Shown piece by piece: positions 8,616 to 16,149 of a stretch of 64,000 nucleotides of DNA. This stretch comes from CALFXN01 sp937957815 (lineage in GTDB: Bacteria; Synergistota; Synergistia; Synergistales; Aminobacteriaceae), in NCBI GenBank assembly GCA_036788195.1, contig DAIQNX010000013.1:11132-75131 (forward strand), in the 5' to 3' direction. The translations under genes and the position numbers were made by a program. The notes under the pieces were generated by a model. It saw only the letters and a program-made list of their open reading frames with translations, was not told the DNA's origin and did not search any database. Within the stretch, counting starts at the first letter, position 1; each line of letters begins with the position of its first letter.

Positions 8616-8956
8616 CGTTCGGCCTGAGCGACGCTACGATCGAAAAAATCCGTTCGGTCTTCGCGCGCCACCCACAGGTGGAGAAGGTCGTTCTCTACGG
8701 TTCGCGCGCGAAGGGAACGTTTCGGAACGGCTCGGATATCGACCTTACGCTGTTCGGCGACGACCTGACGTACGAAATGCTCTGCCGGATCAGCCGGGAA
8801 CTCGACGATCTGCTTCTCCCCCATTCGTTCGACCTTTCCCTGTTCGCGCACATACGCGACGCCGACGTCGTCGACCACATCCGGCGCGTCGGCGTCGCGT
8901 TCTACGAGAAGACCGATCCCTTCGGAGGTGCGAAAAGCGACGGCGGCAGGCGCTGA
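8612..8956 (+). CDS. MntA-like minimal nucleotidyltransferase
   Basis: Small DNA-polymerase-beta-like nucleotidyltransferase of 114 residues, about the usual length of the MNT family. The catalytic pattern GS-x10-DxD is complete: Gly30, Ser31, then Asp42 and Asp44. A third carboxylate may be Asp75 in SFDLSLF. Translation is coupled to the upstream HEPN-type gene through ATGA. By analogy with MntA it could adenylylate its partner. The C-terminus runs into a lysine/arginine-rich tail followed directly by the atypical stretch from 8957. Confidence 0.85.
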   Translation: MTFGLSDATIEKIRSVFARHPQVEKVVLYGSRAKGTFRNGSDIDLTLFGDDLTYEMLCRISRELDDLLLPHSFDLSLFAHIRDADVVDHIRRVGVAFYEKTDPFGGAKSDGGRR

Positions 8957-9369
8957 TCCGGTTTTCGGGGTCCATGCTGCGCCAGCCGCCGCCGGCACGT
9001 CAGCAATACTCCGATAGAAAGACGGGGTGGTCTCTCTCCGAGAAGGAGATGAGATGCCGCGTGAGGTAGTGAAGAACGACACAGACGTAGGCTTCGTGTG
9101 GAACAAGGAACGGCAGGAATATATACCGACAAGAGCATTCGTGACGGTCTGTTCCAGATGGGGAGTCCACGCATTTCCCGATTATCCACGGAGAGCGAGG
9201 TGAGCTGGAATGTCCTTGACGGTTGGCCTGCTTACGAAGTCGAAATCGTACGAGGCGATTCCGAACATCCAAAAGGCAGGAAAATCGTTTTCATCGATTC
9301 GGAGATCGAGTCTGCTGAAGAACTTGAACCGACCAGCGAGCAACACGATGTAGAAGCCACTATTCGAAG
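8957..9369. other. Lower-GC stretch with short overlapping open frames
   Basis: About 410 bases of atypical composition follow the nucleotidyltransferase. A 49-codon frame at 9054-9203 starts 6-7 bases after AAGGAG and could be translated. An overlapping acidic frame is open across 9098-9442, and a third short frame (ATG near 9210) stops before the terminator at 9370. Third codon positions are roughly half G/C, against the strong G/C bias of the core genes. None is recognisable, so degraded or horizontally acquired sequence is the simplest reading. Confidence 0.35.
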
Positions 9370-9400
9370 CCGACCCATCCTCGGGTGGGCGGTTTTTTTT
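9370..9400 (+). terminator. Intrinsic terminator
   Basis: CCG plus CCCA (9370-9377) pairs with TGGG plus CGG (9386-9392), followed by eight T (9393-9400). It closes the short rightward unit containing the HEPN/nucleotidyltransferase pair. Confidence 0.7.
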
Positions 9401-9502
9401 ACGGGCTTCTCTCAGCCGAGGATGGACGTAGGTTTATCGTGACAAGAGACGGATTCCGGAAAACACCTCGTCGTCGCTTTTTGCGAACCGCGGCAGGTTC
9501 GG

Positions 9503-9552
9503 AAAAAAACAGCCCCGCTCGGACTCGACTCGAGCCCAGCGGAGCTGTTTTA
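9503..9552. terminator. Bidirectional intrinsic terminator
   Basis: AACAGC (9508-9513) pairs with GCTGTT (9544-9549), extended by CCGCT/AGCGG. A seven-A run lies on the left and four T on the right, so it can work in both directions. Leftward it lies about 80 bases after the stop of the QueG-like gene. Confidence 0.75.
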
Positions 9553-9630
9553 TGCACCTTCTATTCCTGAACAGGAACATTATCCGGCATGACGCGGAGC
9601 AATGCGCCAGACAATTGTCATTCATTCCAC

Positions 9631-10545
9631 TCAGGCGCTCCCCAGGAATCCGAGGTTCCTCCAGAGGACGTCGAGGTATTCGTTCATGTTCAGTCGCGCA
9701 AGTTTTTCGCGGATCCCGGGATCGAGCGATTCAAGATCGCGCGCGTCGCGGATCGCCGTGGTTTCATCCATCGAAAAGGACTCTCCGGAAAAGACGGGGT
9801 TCATGCGGCCCGCGTTTTCCGGACACACGGTCTGACAGCGGAGACACCCGACGAGCGCGTTGTGCCACGAACGCGGAATATCCGCCATATCATCTTCGGC
9901 CGACTCGTTCGCGAACGTCAGACAGCGGTCGGCGCCGACGATGAAGCACCCCTCCGTGAAACAGCCGGCCGGACAGCTCCGAACGCACGCGCCGCACGAC
10001 GAACACCGGTCCATGACGCAGGGTTCCCCCCAGCAATCCGTCCCCGTTCCGAGCGGCAGGGAGCAGTAGAAGGCCGCAAGACGCGCCGCGCTCCCCATTC
10101 CCTCGACGTAGCACAGGTTGTTCCGCCCGTAAAGAGCGAGCCCGCTTCGCGCCGCGAGAACCTTTCGCGGTCCGAGGGCGGGTTCGATCCGGGCCGCGCC
10201 CGCCGAGTCCCGGAGAAGCGAAAGCGCCCGGCTTTCGTCCCGACCGTAGACGTACGTCGGCGGGATTGCCGCCTGGACGGGGCCGTCCCCGATATCGAAG
10301 AGAACGACGCTTACGGAAGACGAAATCGCCACGACAAAAAGGCTCTTCGCCCACTCCGGCGTCGCGAGATACTCAGGAGCGACGTATCTCCCGAAAAAGC
10401 GCGTCGAGACGCGCGGATCCGTCTCCCCGCGCCGGCATCGTTCCGTCACGTCGCCGCACGCCTCGCGAGCTCTCCCGGGCCGCACGGCGACTGCCTTCAT
10501 CCCCGCCTCTTCGAGCGCGGGCAGAAGATCTTCCGCATACCGCAT
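9631..10545 (-). CDS. QueG-like double 4Fe-4S cluster protein
   Basis: Cytosolic iron-sulfur protein of 304 residues related to epoxyqueuosine reductase QueG. Two ferredoxin-type motifs are present in the second half: CSSCGACVRSCP and, further on, CLRCQTVCPEN, the pattern that binds two 4Fe-4S clusters in QueG and relatives. It is shorter than QueG (about 380 residues) and lacks the C-terminal HEAT region, so it may be a paralogue rather than the tRNA enzyme. ATG 10545 is preferred (GGGAG about 11 bases upstream); a GTG at 10557 is the alternative. The gene stands alone, ending at a bidirectional terminator. Confidence 0.8.
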   Translation of the reverse strand: MRYAEDLLPALEEAGMKAVAVRPGRAREACGDVTERCRRGETDPRVSTRFFGRYVAPEYLATPEWAKSLFVVAISSSVSVVLFDIGDGPVQAAIPPTYVYGRDESRALSLLRDSAGAARIEPALGPRKVLAARSGLALYGRNNLCYVEGMGSAARLAAFYCSLPLGTGTDCWGEPCVMDRCSSCGACVRSCPAGCFTEGCFIVGADRCLTFANESAEDDMADIPRSWHNALVGCLRCQTVCPENAGRMNPVFSGESFSMDETTAIRDARDLESLDPGIREKLARLNMNEYLDVLWRNLGFLGSA

Positions 10546-10592
10546 CGCGTCAGTCACTCCCTTCCCGTGACGTCAGTCCCGGGGGCATTCGG

Positions 10593-11387
10593 TTACTTCA
10601 GCCACTTCTCGAAGAGCCGGTCGAGGTCGCCGCGGAGCTTCGCGTCGTTCCAGAGGAAGTTCATGATCTTGAGAAACGCCGGGTCGTCGTCGCGGATGAA
10701 GAAGCCCATGAAGCTGATCTTCGTGAGCGGCTTGTCCGTGAACGCGCCGTAGAGCCGGTCGTCCTTGCGGGCGTAGACCACGGCCTCGTACGTCTCGGAG
10801 ATCATCACGTCGCCTCTGCCTTCCGCGATCATCGCGGGGATTTCCGCGTTGGCCGGATGGACGACGACTTTCGCCTTTTTGAAGTTCGCCTTCACGAAAC
10901 GCTCGTTCGAGCCGCCGGGGTTGACGATGACGGTCGTCTCGGGGACGTCCATCTTTTCGAGCGACGTGAATTTCTCTTTGTCGGTCGTACGGATGATCGC
11001 GACCTTGCCGTTGGGCGCGTACGGGGGCAGAAAATCGCCCTTCAGCATCCTGGCGAGTCCCCGCGTGATGCCGCCGACCGCGATGTCGAACTTGTCGCCG
11101 AGGTAGTCCTCCATGAGCTTCGGCCACGACGTGGCGACGTATTCGACCTTCACGCCGAGGTCCGCGGCAAGCAGCTCGACGAGGTCGATGTCGTGCCCCT
11201 CGTACTTGCCCGTCGTCGTGTCGAGCATCGCGAAGGGGCGATAGTCCCCCGGAGTTCCGACACGAAGGATCTTCGTTTCCATGACCCGGTCGAGCCGCGC
11301 CCCCGCGGACGCGCAGGCCGCGAAGAGGACGACGGCCACAAGATCGAGAATCGCCGCGATTCCGAGCGCTTTTCTGGTGCGAACCAT
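10593..11387 (-). CDS. PheC-like periplasmic binding protein / cyclohexadienyl dehydratase homologue
   Basis: Secreted protein of 264 residues in the family 3 solute-binding fold. A signal sequence covers about residues 1-30 with a Cys near 26 (FAAC), a possible lipid anchor. The pattern GGITRGLARM, then VIVNPGGSNERF with its aromatic/phosphate loop, is close to PheC (cyclohexadienyl/arogenate dehydratase), which shares this fold. No permease or ATPase is adjacent. It is therefore either a periplasmic dehydratase-like enzyme or an orphan amino-acid receptor. The start is fixed by GGAGG 8 bases upstream and by the promoter at 11420-11448; a longer frame to 11420 would begin inside that promoter. 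Confidence 0.8.
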   Translation of the reverse strand: MVRTRKALGIAAILDLVAVVLFAACASAGARLDRVMETKILRVGTPGDYRPFAMLDTTTGKYEGHDIDLVELLAADLGVKVEYVATSWPKLMEDYLGDKFDIAVGGITRGLARMLKGDFLPPYAPNGKVAIIRTTDKEKFTSLEKMDVPETTVIVNPGGSNERFVKANFKKAKVVVHPANAEIPAMIAEGRGDVMISETYEAVVYARKDDRLYGAFTDKPLTKISFMGFFIRDDDPAFLKIMNFLWNDAKLRGDLDRLFEKWLK

Positions 11388-11419
11388 CCGAAACACCTCC
11401 GCTTTGAAAAATTTCGTCA

Positions 11420-11448
11420 ATTCTGAGGGTATTTTCCGCGAATGTCAA
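11420..11448 (-). promoter_or_regulatory. Promoter of the PheC-like gene
   Basis: On the minus strand TTGACA (11448-11443) is followed by a 17-base spacer and CAGAAT (11425-11420). The start codon lies about 33 bases downstream of the -10 element. Confidence 0.65.
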
Positions 11449-11548
11449 CGATCGGTCACGTTCTTTCGCCCTTGCCGAGATGCGGAACTCAGGGCTCTCT
11501 GATATGCTGGGCGCATCTGCGATATATGAAAGGGATGGTATCTCGGAC

Positions 11549-12232
11549 ATGAGAAATATGTACGGAATTCTCATCGCGGCGGCGCTCGCGTTCGCCATGG
11601 CACAACCGGCGAACGCGCTCGGCGACGCGGAGCACAGGGCGATGCTCGCGCAGTCGCAGGAGTACCGCGAGGCGGACGAGGGGCTCAACGGCGCGTGGAA
11701 GGAAGCGAAGAAGATGCTTCCCGCGGACGAATACAAGAAGCTCCTCGCGGATCAGGCACAGTGGGTCAAGAGCGGTCGCGACGCGGAGGCGAAGGCCCAG
11801 ATCGACGCCGGGACGTCGAAGGCCGACGCGTACGCGAACGTCACGATGGACCGGATCCGGTACGTCAACAACGTCATCTCCCGCTCCGTGCTGGTTCACA
11901 GCGACAAGGGCAGGCAGGGGCTCTACACGTTCACGGGAAAGGGAATGACGGGCGTCCTCGAAGTCTGGTGGTACGACGAGAGCGACCCCGTGCATTACGT
12001 CATCTTCGAGAACAGCGTTCCGTCGGGAAAGGACGGCGCGAACCTCTGCTCGTTCCAGGGCAAGGGGCCGCTCGAAGGAAACACAATTGTCGCGGTGTCC
12101 GACCAGGACGACTCCATGAAGGTCACGATCGTCTTCGACGGAAAGAAAGCGACCGTCACGACCGACGAGGCGTTCAAGTCGGGCGGCGTCTGCGGGCAGG
12201 GCGTGATCCTCGACGGAGAGTATTCGAGGTAG
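11549..12232 (+). CDS. Secreted LprI-domain (DUF1311) protein
   Basis: Exported protein of 227 residues. A signal peptide runs to about residue 24 (AFAMAQPANA). An LprI-like helical domain follows, with the typical spacing of YREADEGLNGAWKEAK, a QAQWVKSRD-like block, and tandem Ala/Asp-rich helices to about 115. The C-terminal half (about 120-227) is probably a beta-rich domain with two cysteines (Cys180-type and Cys219-type). LprI proteins inhibit lysozyme in some bacteria, but the domain is widespread and no such role is shown here. The gene is monocistronic and ends at a strong terminator. ATG 11549 was chosen because the signal peptide follows it directly; the frame opens further upstream without a ribosome site. 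Confidence 0.78.
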   Translation: MRNMYGILIAAALAFAMAQPANALGDAEHRAMLAQSQEYREADEGLNGAWKEAKKMLPADEYKKLLADQAQWVKSGRDAEAKAQIDAGTSKADAYANVTMDRIRYVNNVISRSVLVHSDKGRQGLYTFTGKGMTGVLEVWWYDESDPVHYVIFENSVPSGKDGANLCSFQGKGPLEGNTIVAVSDQDDSMKVTIVFDGKKATVTTDEAFKSGGVCGQGVILDGEYSR

Positions 12233-12280
12233 AACGGCGCATCGTCCCGGGAAGGAACCGCACATTTTCAACGAAACGGC

Positions 12281-12314
12281 CGCCGCCGCCCCCATCCGGG
12301 CGGCGGCGCTTTTT
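12281..12314 (+). terminator. Intrinsic terminator of the LprI-domain gene
   Basis: CGCCGCCGCCC (12281-12291) pairs with GGGCGGCGGCG (12298-12308), followed by C and five T. The rest of the gap up to 12554 holds no recognisable gene. Confidence 0.9.
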
Positions 12315-12554
12315 CCCCGGGAAGCCCCGGGGAGTGCCGTGTCGGACATAAGACTTTCAGCCCGTGCGGCATGAGACATAATATCGACCCGTATGGGAGG
12401 GTGGTCGTTGTAAATTTGAAAATTCGAACTGCGATAGGAGTGAAAGGGAGGCGTCCCTTACGTCATCCGAAGTGCTCGCGCCGGACCGACGACTTCGACC
12501 GCGCCGAGAGAAAACGGGAGCCGCCGACGCGCCGGATTTGCCGCCGATGGGTGC

Positions 12555-13355
12555 CTATTTCCGTTTTTCCTCAAAGATCGCGTGCGCGACCGTGTCGTAC
12601 CGCACGCAGCCGAAGAACGCGGGATCGAATTCGTCGTAGCGCTTCTCCGTATGCTCGAAACCGGGAACGTACGACGCGCAGTTGGAGATCAGCCTGAATC
12701 TGACGCGGCCGACGTCCGAGGGCTCGAGATTCCCGCAGGCGTCCCGGATCGTGTAATATACGCAATGCGACGCCGCCTCGCCGCAGAAATAGACCGTCGT
12801 GTCCTCGCGGCACCCGCCGGACGCCGCGTCCCCGAGCAGCAGCGACGCGATCCGGTCGCGGTTCGACGCGAAGACGGAGTACTCCTCCCGGAACGGGTTC
12901 ATTCCCTTGAAGAGATATTCGACGTACTTCCCCGTCGCGAAGGACCATCCGTGAAGCGCCTCCCGAACGTCGTCGTTGATGGCGTTCCCCCACGTTCCGA
13001 TCACGCAGTGCACGGGCCATATATCGATGCCGAACCGTCCCCGGCGAATCGCGTCACGGGGTATGAACGGCTCGTACGCCGGATTTTTCGGATGGAATCC
13101 GTCGATGTTTCCGCGGTCGATCGTACCGACGCCCGAGACCGGCTTTCCGTTCTCGAGCCAGAAGACGTCGTGGAACACGGACTGCTCCGTGTGCATGTCC
13201 ATGCTGACGACGACCGCGTCGAAGAACTCCACGCCGCGTTCCAGCATATCTCGGATCGTTCGGCAATCCTCCCCGGCGTGCGGCAGCGAGAGCGACCCGC
13301 GTGACGCGTCGCAGAAATCGTTCTGGGGATCGGTAATGAACAGGACGTTTCTCAT
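12555..13355 (-). CDS. Nicotinamidase-like isochorismatase-family hydrolase
   Basis: Cytosolic cysteine hydrolase of 266 residues. The triad is visible: Asp9 in TDPQNDF, Lys150 in the FKGMNPFREEYS segment and Cys198 in ASHCVYY. Asp53 and His55 (MDMH) match the metal ligands of nicotinamidases, and WPVHCVIGT is also typical of that subgroup. It probably converts nicotinamide to nicotinate for NAD salvage. It is longer than Escherichia coli PncA (about 213 residues), with inserts around 70-100 and 200-250, so another small amide is possible. No operon partner; a broad gene-free gap lies upstream. Confidence 0.85.
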   Translation of the reverse strand: MRNVLFITDPQNDFCDASRGSLSLPHAGEDCRTIRDMLERGVEFFDAVVVSMDMHTEQSVFHDVFWLENGKPVSGVGTIDRGNIDGFHPKNPAYEPFIPRDAIRRGRFGIDIWPVHCVIGTWGNAINDDVREALHGWSFATGKYVEYLFKGMNPFREEYSVFASNRDRIASLLLGDAASGGCREDTTVYFCGEAASHCVYYTIRDACGNLEPSDVGRVRFRLISNCASYVPGFEHTEKRYDEFDPAFFGCVRYDTVAHAIFEEKRK

Positions 13356-13953
13356 GATATCCGGATCCTTTCGTCATCGATTGCGGCTCGGTCGTGCCGC
13401 GATGCCGTCCTCCCGGCGGCGACGTCCGAAGTGTACCACTCCGCGGGGAAATTCTATCCGCCGGAATCGATTTTACCCTATGACGGGCCGGAACCTTCGC
13501 CGAGACGGGCAGTGGTCGTCGTGGAGCGATAAAACGCCGGGAAGAGAAATCGTAACGCAATCGGGATCTTCCGGTAAAAAAAACGAGCATCCGGAGAATC
13601 GTTCCAGAGGCTCGTTCTTTCCCTTCGAGGCCAGAATCAGCAGGGTTCTGCGGGCTTTTCTCCCTCAGGCCTGTTCGCCATGGGGACGGTTTTCACCAAA
13701 AAAACGCGGCTTTCTTTCGACAGAAAGAGTGCCTACCCCTGATATGTGGAAGAATATCTGCCCTTCGAGAACGCAGGAGAATTTTATCGAAATCGTGCAT
13801 GAAATACGAAACTTCCTTCGCGGCCCGACGGCGTATATGATGAGACAGGCATTTCATTTCCTGTTCGGCCACGTTAGCCGAGCATCTCGTAGCGATACCT
13901 TTCGATACGTATTGCGCGATGATATGGGTTTTACGTCGTCCCGACACCTGCGG
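13356..13953. other. Gene-free gap of about 600 bases
   Basis: Upstream of the nicotinamidase-like gene. The part from about 13700 to 13950 is noticeably richer in A/T. It contains the leftward terminator at 13575-13620. Short open frames here (for example minus strand 13693-13947) have no ribosome site and no recognisable content. I see no RNA gene. Confidence 0.4.
13575..13620 (-). terminator. Intrinsic terminator, leftward
   Basis: AACGAGC (13582-13588) pairs with GCTCGTT (13610-13616); on the minus strand the stem is followed by a run of about eight T. It would stop transcription of the small minus-strand gene at 13954-14337. Confidence 0.8.
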
Positions 13954-14337
13954 TTACGCCAGAAGATCGACGAGCGTCCCGATGCCCGGGGCTCTCCGCG
14001 TCTCCGGCGCGGCGCGCCCGATGACGGCGACCCTTCCCGGCGCGCCGGGAACGACCCCCTGCGTCGGAGCGACCCCCGTCGACGACGAGACGTATTCGAG
14101 GCGTCCCGAGACAGAGGACGCCTCGGTCTCGAGGCTGTCGATGATCGTCTGGGACACCTGAGCGTCGCGGAGAAGCCCGATCGCGTAGTTGATCCGGTTG
14201 CGCTTGTCGAGAAGCGTCTGCGTCCCAAGGCTGATGGCGCGCTTGATGTAGGCCTTGTCCTTGCACGAGTTGTAGTACCGCTCCCAGTTGCCCGCGATTC
14301 GCGCATACTGCCGGCCGTAGATCGCGTATTCCGCCAT
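13954..14337 (-). CDS. Hypothetical small helical protein
   Basis: A 127-residue protein I do not recognise. It begins with an aromatic, basic helical part (EYAIYGRQYARIAGNWERYY), continues with predicted amphipathic helices to about residue 90, and ends in a Pro/Ala/Gly/Val-rich tail. No signal peptide or membrane segment is seen. ATG 14337 follows a G-rich ribosome site (GGGGGATG) and a promoter at 14358-14385; the frame is open upstream to 14424 but would run through that promoter. It has its own terminator, so it is probably a monocistronic, expressed gene. Confidence 0.6.
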   Translation of the reverse strand: MAEYAIYGRQYARIAGNWERYYNSCKDKAYIKRAISLGTQTLLDKRNRINYAIGLLRDAQVSQTIIDSLETEASSVSGRLEYVSSSTGVAPTQGVVPGAPGRVAVIGRAAPETRRAPGIGTLVDLLA

Positions 14338-14357
14338 TGCCGCATCCCCCTTCCCGG

Positions 14358-14385
14358 ACCATACGAAGTATTTGTAATTGTACAA
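14358..14385 (-). promoter_or_regulatory. Promoter of the small hypothetical gene
   Basis: On the minus strand TTGTAC (14385-14380) and TATGGT (14363-14358) are 16 bases apart, about 20 bases before the ATG. The sequence around the -35 element resembles the region upstream of pepT near 15898-15925, which also contains TGTACAAT and TATGGTCC. Confidence 0.5.
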
Positions 14386-14473
14386 TACATCGGGTGCGAC
14401 CGCCCGTTCCTCCGACCCTCTCATCCCGGGGCCGTTCGTCCCGAAAATCGAAAAGCGTTGAAAGCCGAAACGG

Positions 14474-14510
14474 AAAAAAGCCCCGTCCGGTTTCCGGAGG
14501 GGGCTTTTTT
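14474..14510 (-). terminator. Terminator of pepT
   Basis: GCCCC plus CCGG on one arm pairs with CCGG plus GGGGC on the other, flanked by six A on the left and six T on the right. It can act in both directions; leftward it ends pepT about 50 bases after its stop. Confidence 0.9.
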
Positions 14511-14559
14511 CCGCAACTGCGTCCCGGGCGGGAACCCCTCCCGGGGGCCGCCGCGCGGT

Positions 14560-15783
14560 CTATTTCGACGCGTAGATGTCGAGGATCTTCAGGATGACCT
14601 GAACGGACTTCTCGAGCGACGGGACGGGGAGAAATTCGAACTTGCCGTGCGCGTTGTGTCCGCCGTAGAAGATGTTCGGGCACGGAAGGCCGCGGTACGT
14701 GAGCTGCGATCCGTCGGTGCCGCCGCGGATCGGGACGATCTTCGGCGTGATGCCCAGGGACTCCATCGCCTGCGTGGCCGTCTCGACGATGTGCATGTGC
14801 TTCTCGAGGACGTCGCGCATGTTGTAGTAGGTGTCGGACAGCTCCAGTTCGAACCGCTCCGCGCCGTACTTGTCCTGCATCCACTTCACGGCGCGCTTCA
14901 CGAACTCCTTGCGCTGCGCGAACTTCGTCCGGTCGTGGTCGCGGATGATGAACGACAGCGTCGCCTCCTCGACGGCGCCCTTGAACGAGGTTACGTGGAA
15001 GAAGCCTTCGTACTTTTCGGTGTGCGAGGGCGTCTCGGCGGGCGGAAGCAGGGCGAGAAGCTCCGTCCCGAGAAGCGTCGCGTTGAGCATCTTGTCCTTC
15101 GACGTTCCCGGATGCACGGCGCGGCCGTGGATTTTGACGTCCGCGCGCGCGGCGTTGAACGTCTCGTAGTTGATCTGGCCGACGGGCCCGGCGTCGACCG
15201 TGTAGGCGAAGTCCGCGCCGAAGGCCTCGATGTCGAGAAGGCTCGCGCCGTGCCCGATCTCCTCGTCGGGGGAGAAGGCGATCTTGACGGCGCCGTGCCT
15301 GATCTCCGGATGATGCACGAGGTGATCGACCGCGGCGACGATCGCGGCCATTCCGGCCTTGTCGTCCGAGCCGAGGAGCGTCGTTCCGTCCGTGACGACG
15401 ACGTCCTGCCCGACGTAGTCGTTCAGGTCCGGGAAGTCCTTCGGCGACAGGACGACGCCCAGAGATTCGTTCAGGACGATGTCGCCGCCTTCGTAGCGCA
15501 CGACCCGGGCCTTGACGTTTTCCCCTGTGACTTCGAGCGCGGTATCGAGATGCGCGTTGAATCCGATCGTCGGGATCTTTTTGTCGGTATTCGCGGGCAG
15601 CGTCGCGGTAACGTAGGCGTGCTCGTCGACGCGGACGTCAGAAAGCCCGAGTTCTTCGAGTTCTTTCGCGACGGCTTTCGCGAAGATCATCTGCCCCTCG
15701 GAACTGGGGACCTTGCCGGTCTTTTCGACGGCCTGGGTGCTGAACGTCGTGTAGCGCAGGAAACGCTCAAGCGCGGTGCTCAT
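14560..15783 (-). CDS. pepT: Peptidase T (tripeptide aminopeptidase)
   Basis: Zinc-dependent M20 aminopeptidase that removes the N-terminal residue from tripeptides, in keeping with a peptide/amino-acid-fermenting life. 407 residues is the family length. Metal and catalytic motifs in order: NAHLDTA (His and Asp), LLGSDDKAG (bridging Asp), SPDEEIGHGA (catalytic Glu pair), TVDAGP, and the C-terminal GGHNAHGKFEF with a ligand His. The lid/dimerisation domain lies at about 205-320. ATG 15783 is preceded by AAAGGAGAG at good distance. It is monocistronic with its own terminator. Confidence 0.96.
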   Translation of the reverse strand: MSTALERFLRYTTFSTQAVEKTGKVPSSEGQMIFAKAVAKELEELGLSDVRVDEHAYVTATLPANTDKKIPTIGFNAHLDTALEVTGENVKARVVRYEGGDIVLNESLGVVLSPKDFPDLNDYVGQDVVVTDGTTLLGSDDKAGMAAIVAAVDHLVHHPEIRHGAVKIAFSPDEEIGHGASLLDIEAFGADFAYTVDAGPVGQINYETFNAARADVKIHGRAVHPGTSKDKMLNATLLGTELLALLPPAETPSHTEKYEGFFHVTSFKGAVEEATLSFIIRDHDRTKFAQRKEFVKRAVKWMQDKYGAERFELELSDTYYNMRDVLEKHMHIVETATQAMESLGITPKIVPIRGGTDGSQLTYRGLPCPNIFYGGHNAHGKFEFLPVPSLEKSVQVILKILDIYASK

Positions 15784-16149
15784 GTGATCTCTCTCCTTTT
15801 GTCGAATTCAACTCGCAACGCTCTCTTCCGACGGTCCCCGCACGAAGGGAGGCGAAGCGCGGAAACGACCTCCGAAATCGCGGGCCATCGGGACCATACT
15901 CCGTACATTGTACACTACCCTGCCGTCGTTTCGCGAATCGGGCCTGCTTGCCCCGGACGGAAACGCGCAATGCGATCATCGGCCGGCGATCTCCCTCCCC
16001 TCACATAAAACGCAGTGTACGACATTTCCGCGCGCAATTCATCAGCCGGATGAGGCGATGTTTTTTTTCGTATGGAAAAAGCGTCGCGCTATTTGATACA
16101 ATGCGTATGCGCCATGCGACCGGAAAAAACGAAAACCGGGAGGCTCCCC
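15784..16149. other. Divergent intergenic region, pepT / PAS sensor
   Basis: About 365 bases between two divergent start codons, so it should hold both promoters. Near 15905-15914 there is GTACATTGTAC, a perfect 11-base palindrome, in the likely pepT promoter zone. On the plus strand TACAAT around 16097-16102 could be a -10 element for the sensor gene. No gene or structured RNA recognised. Confidence 0.4.

Noticed and set aside
9098..9442. Possible acidic small protein
   Set aside because: It runs through the terminator at 9370-9400, overlaps two other short frames and has atypical third-base composition. Described only as part of a degenerate stretch.
13693..13947. An 84-codon minus-strand frame in the low-GC gap
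   Set aside because: No ribosome site, no promoter and no protein-like pattern; the terminator of the neighbouring gene lies downstream in the same gap.
12976..16008. A long plus-strand open frame of about 1010 codons
   Set aside because: Antisense to the nicotinamidase-like gene, a small gene and pepT, and crossing a terminator and a gene-free gap. No ribosome site or protein family.
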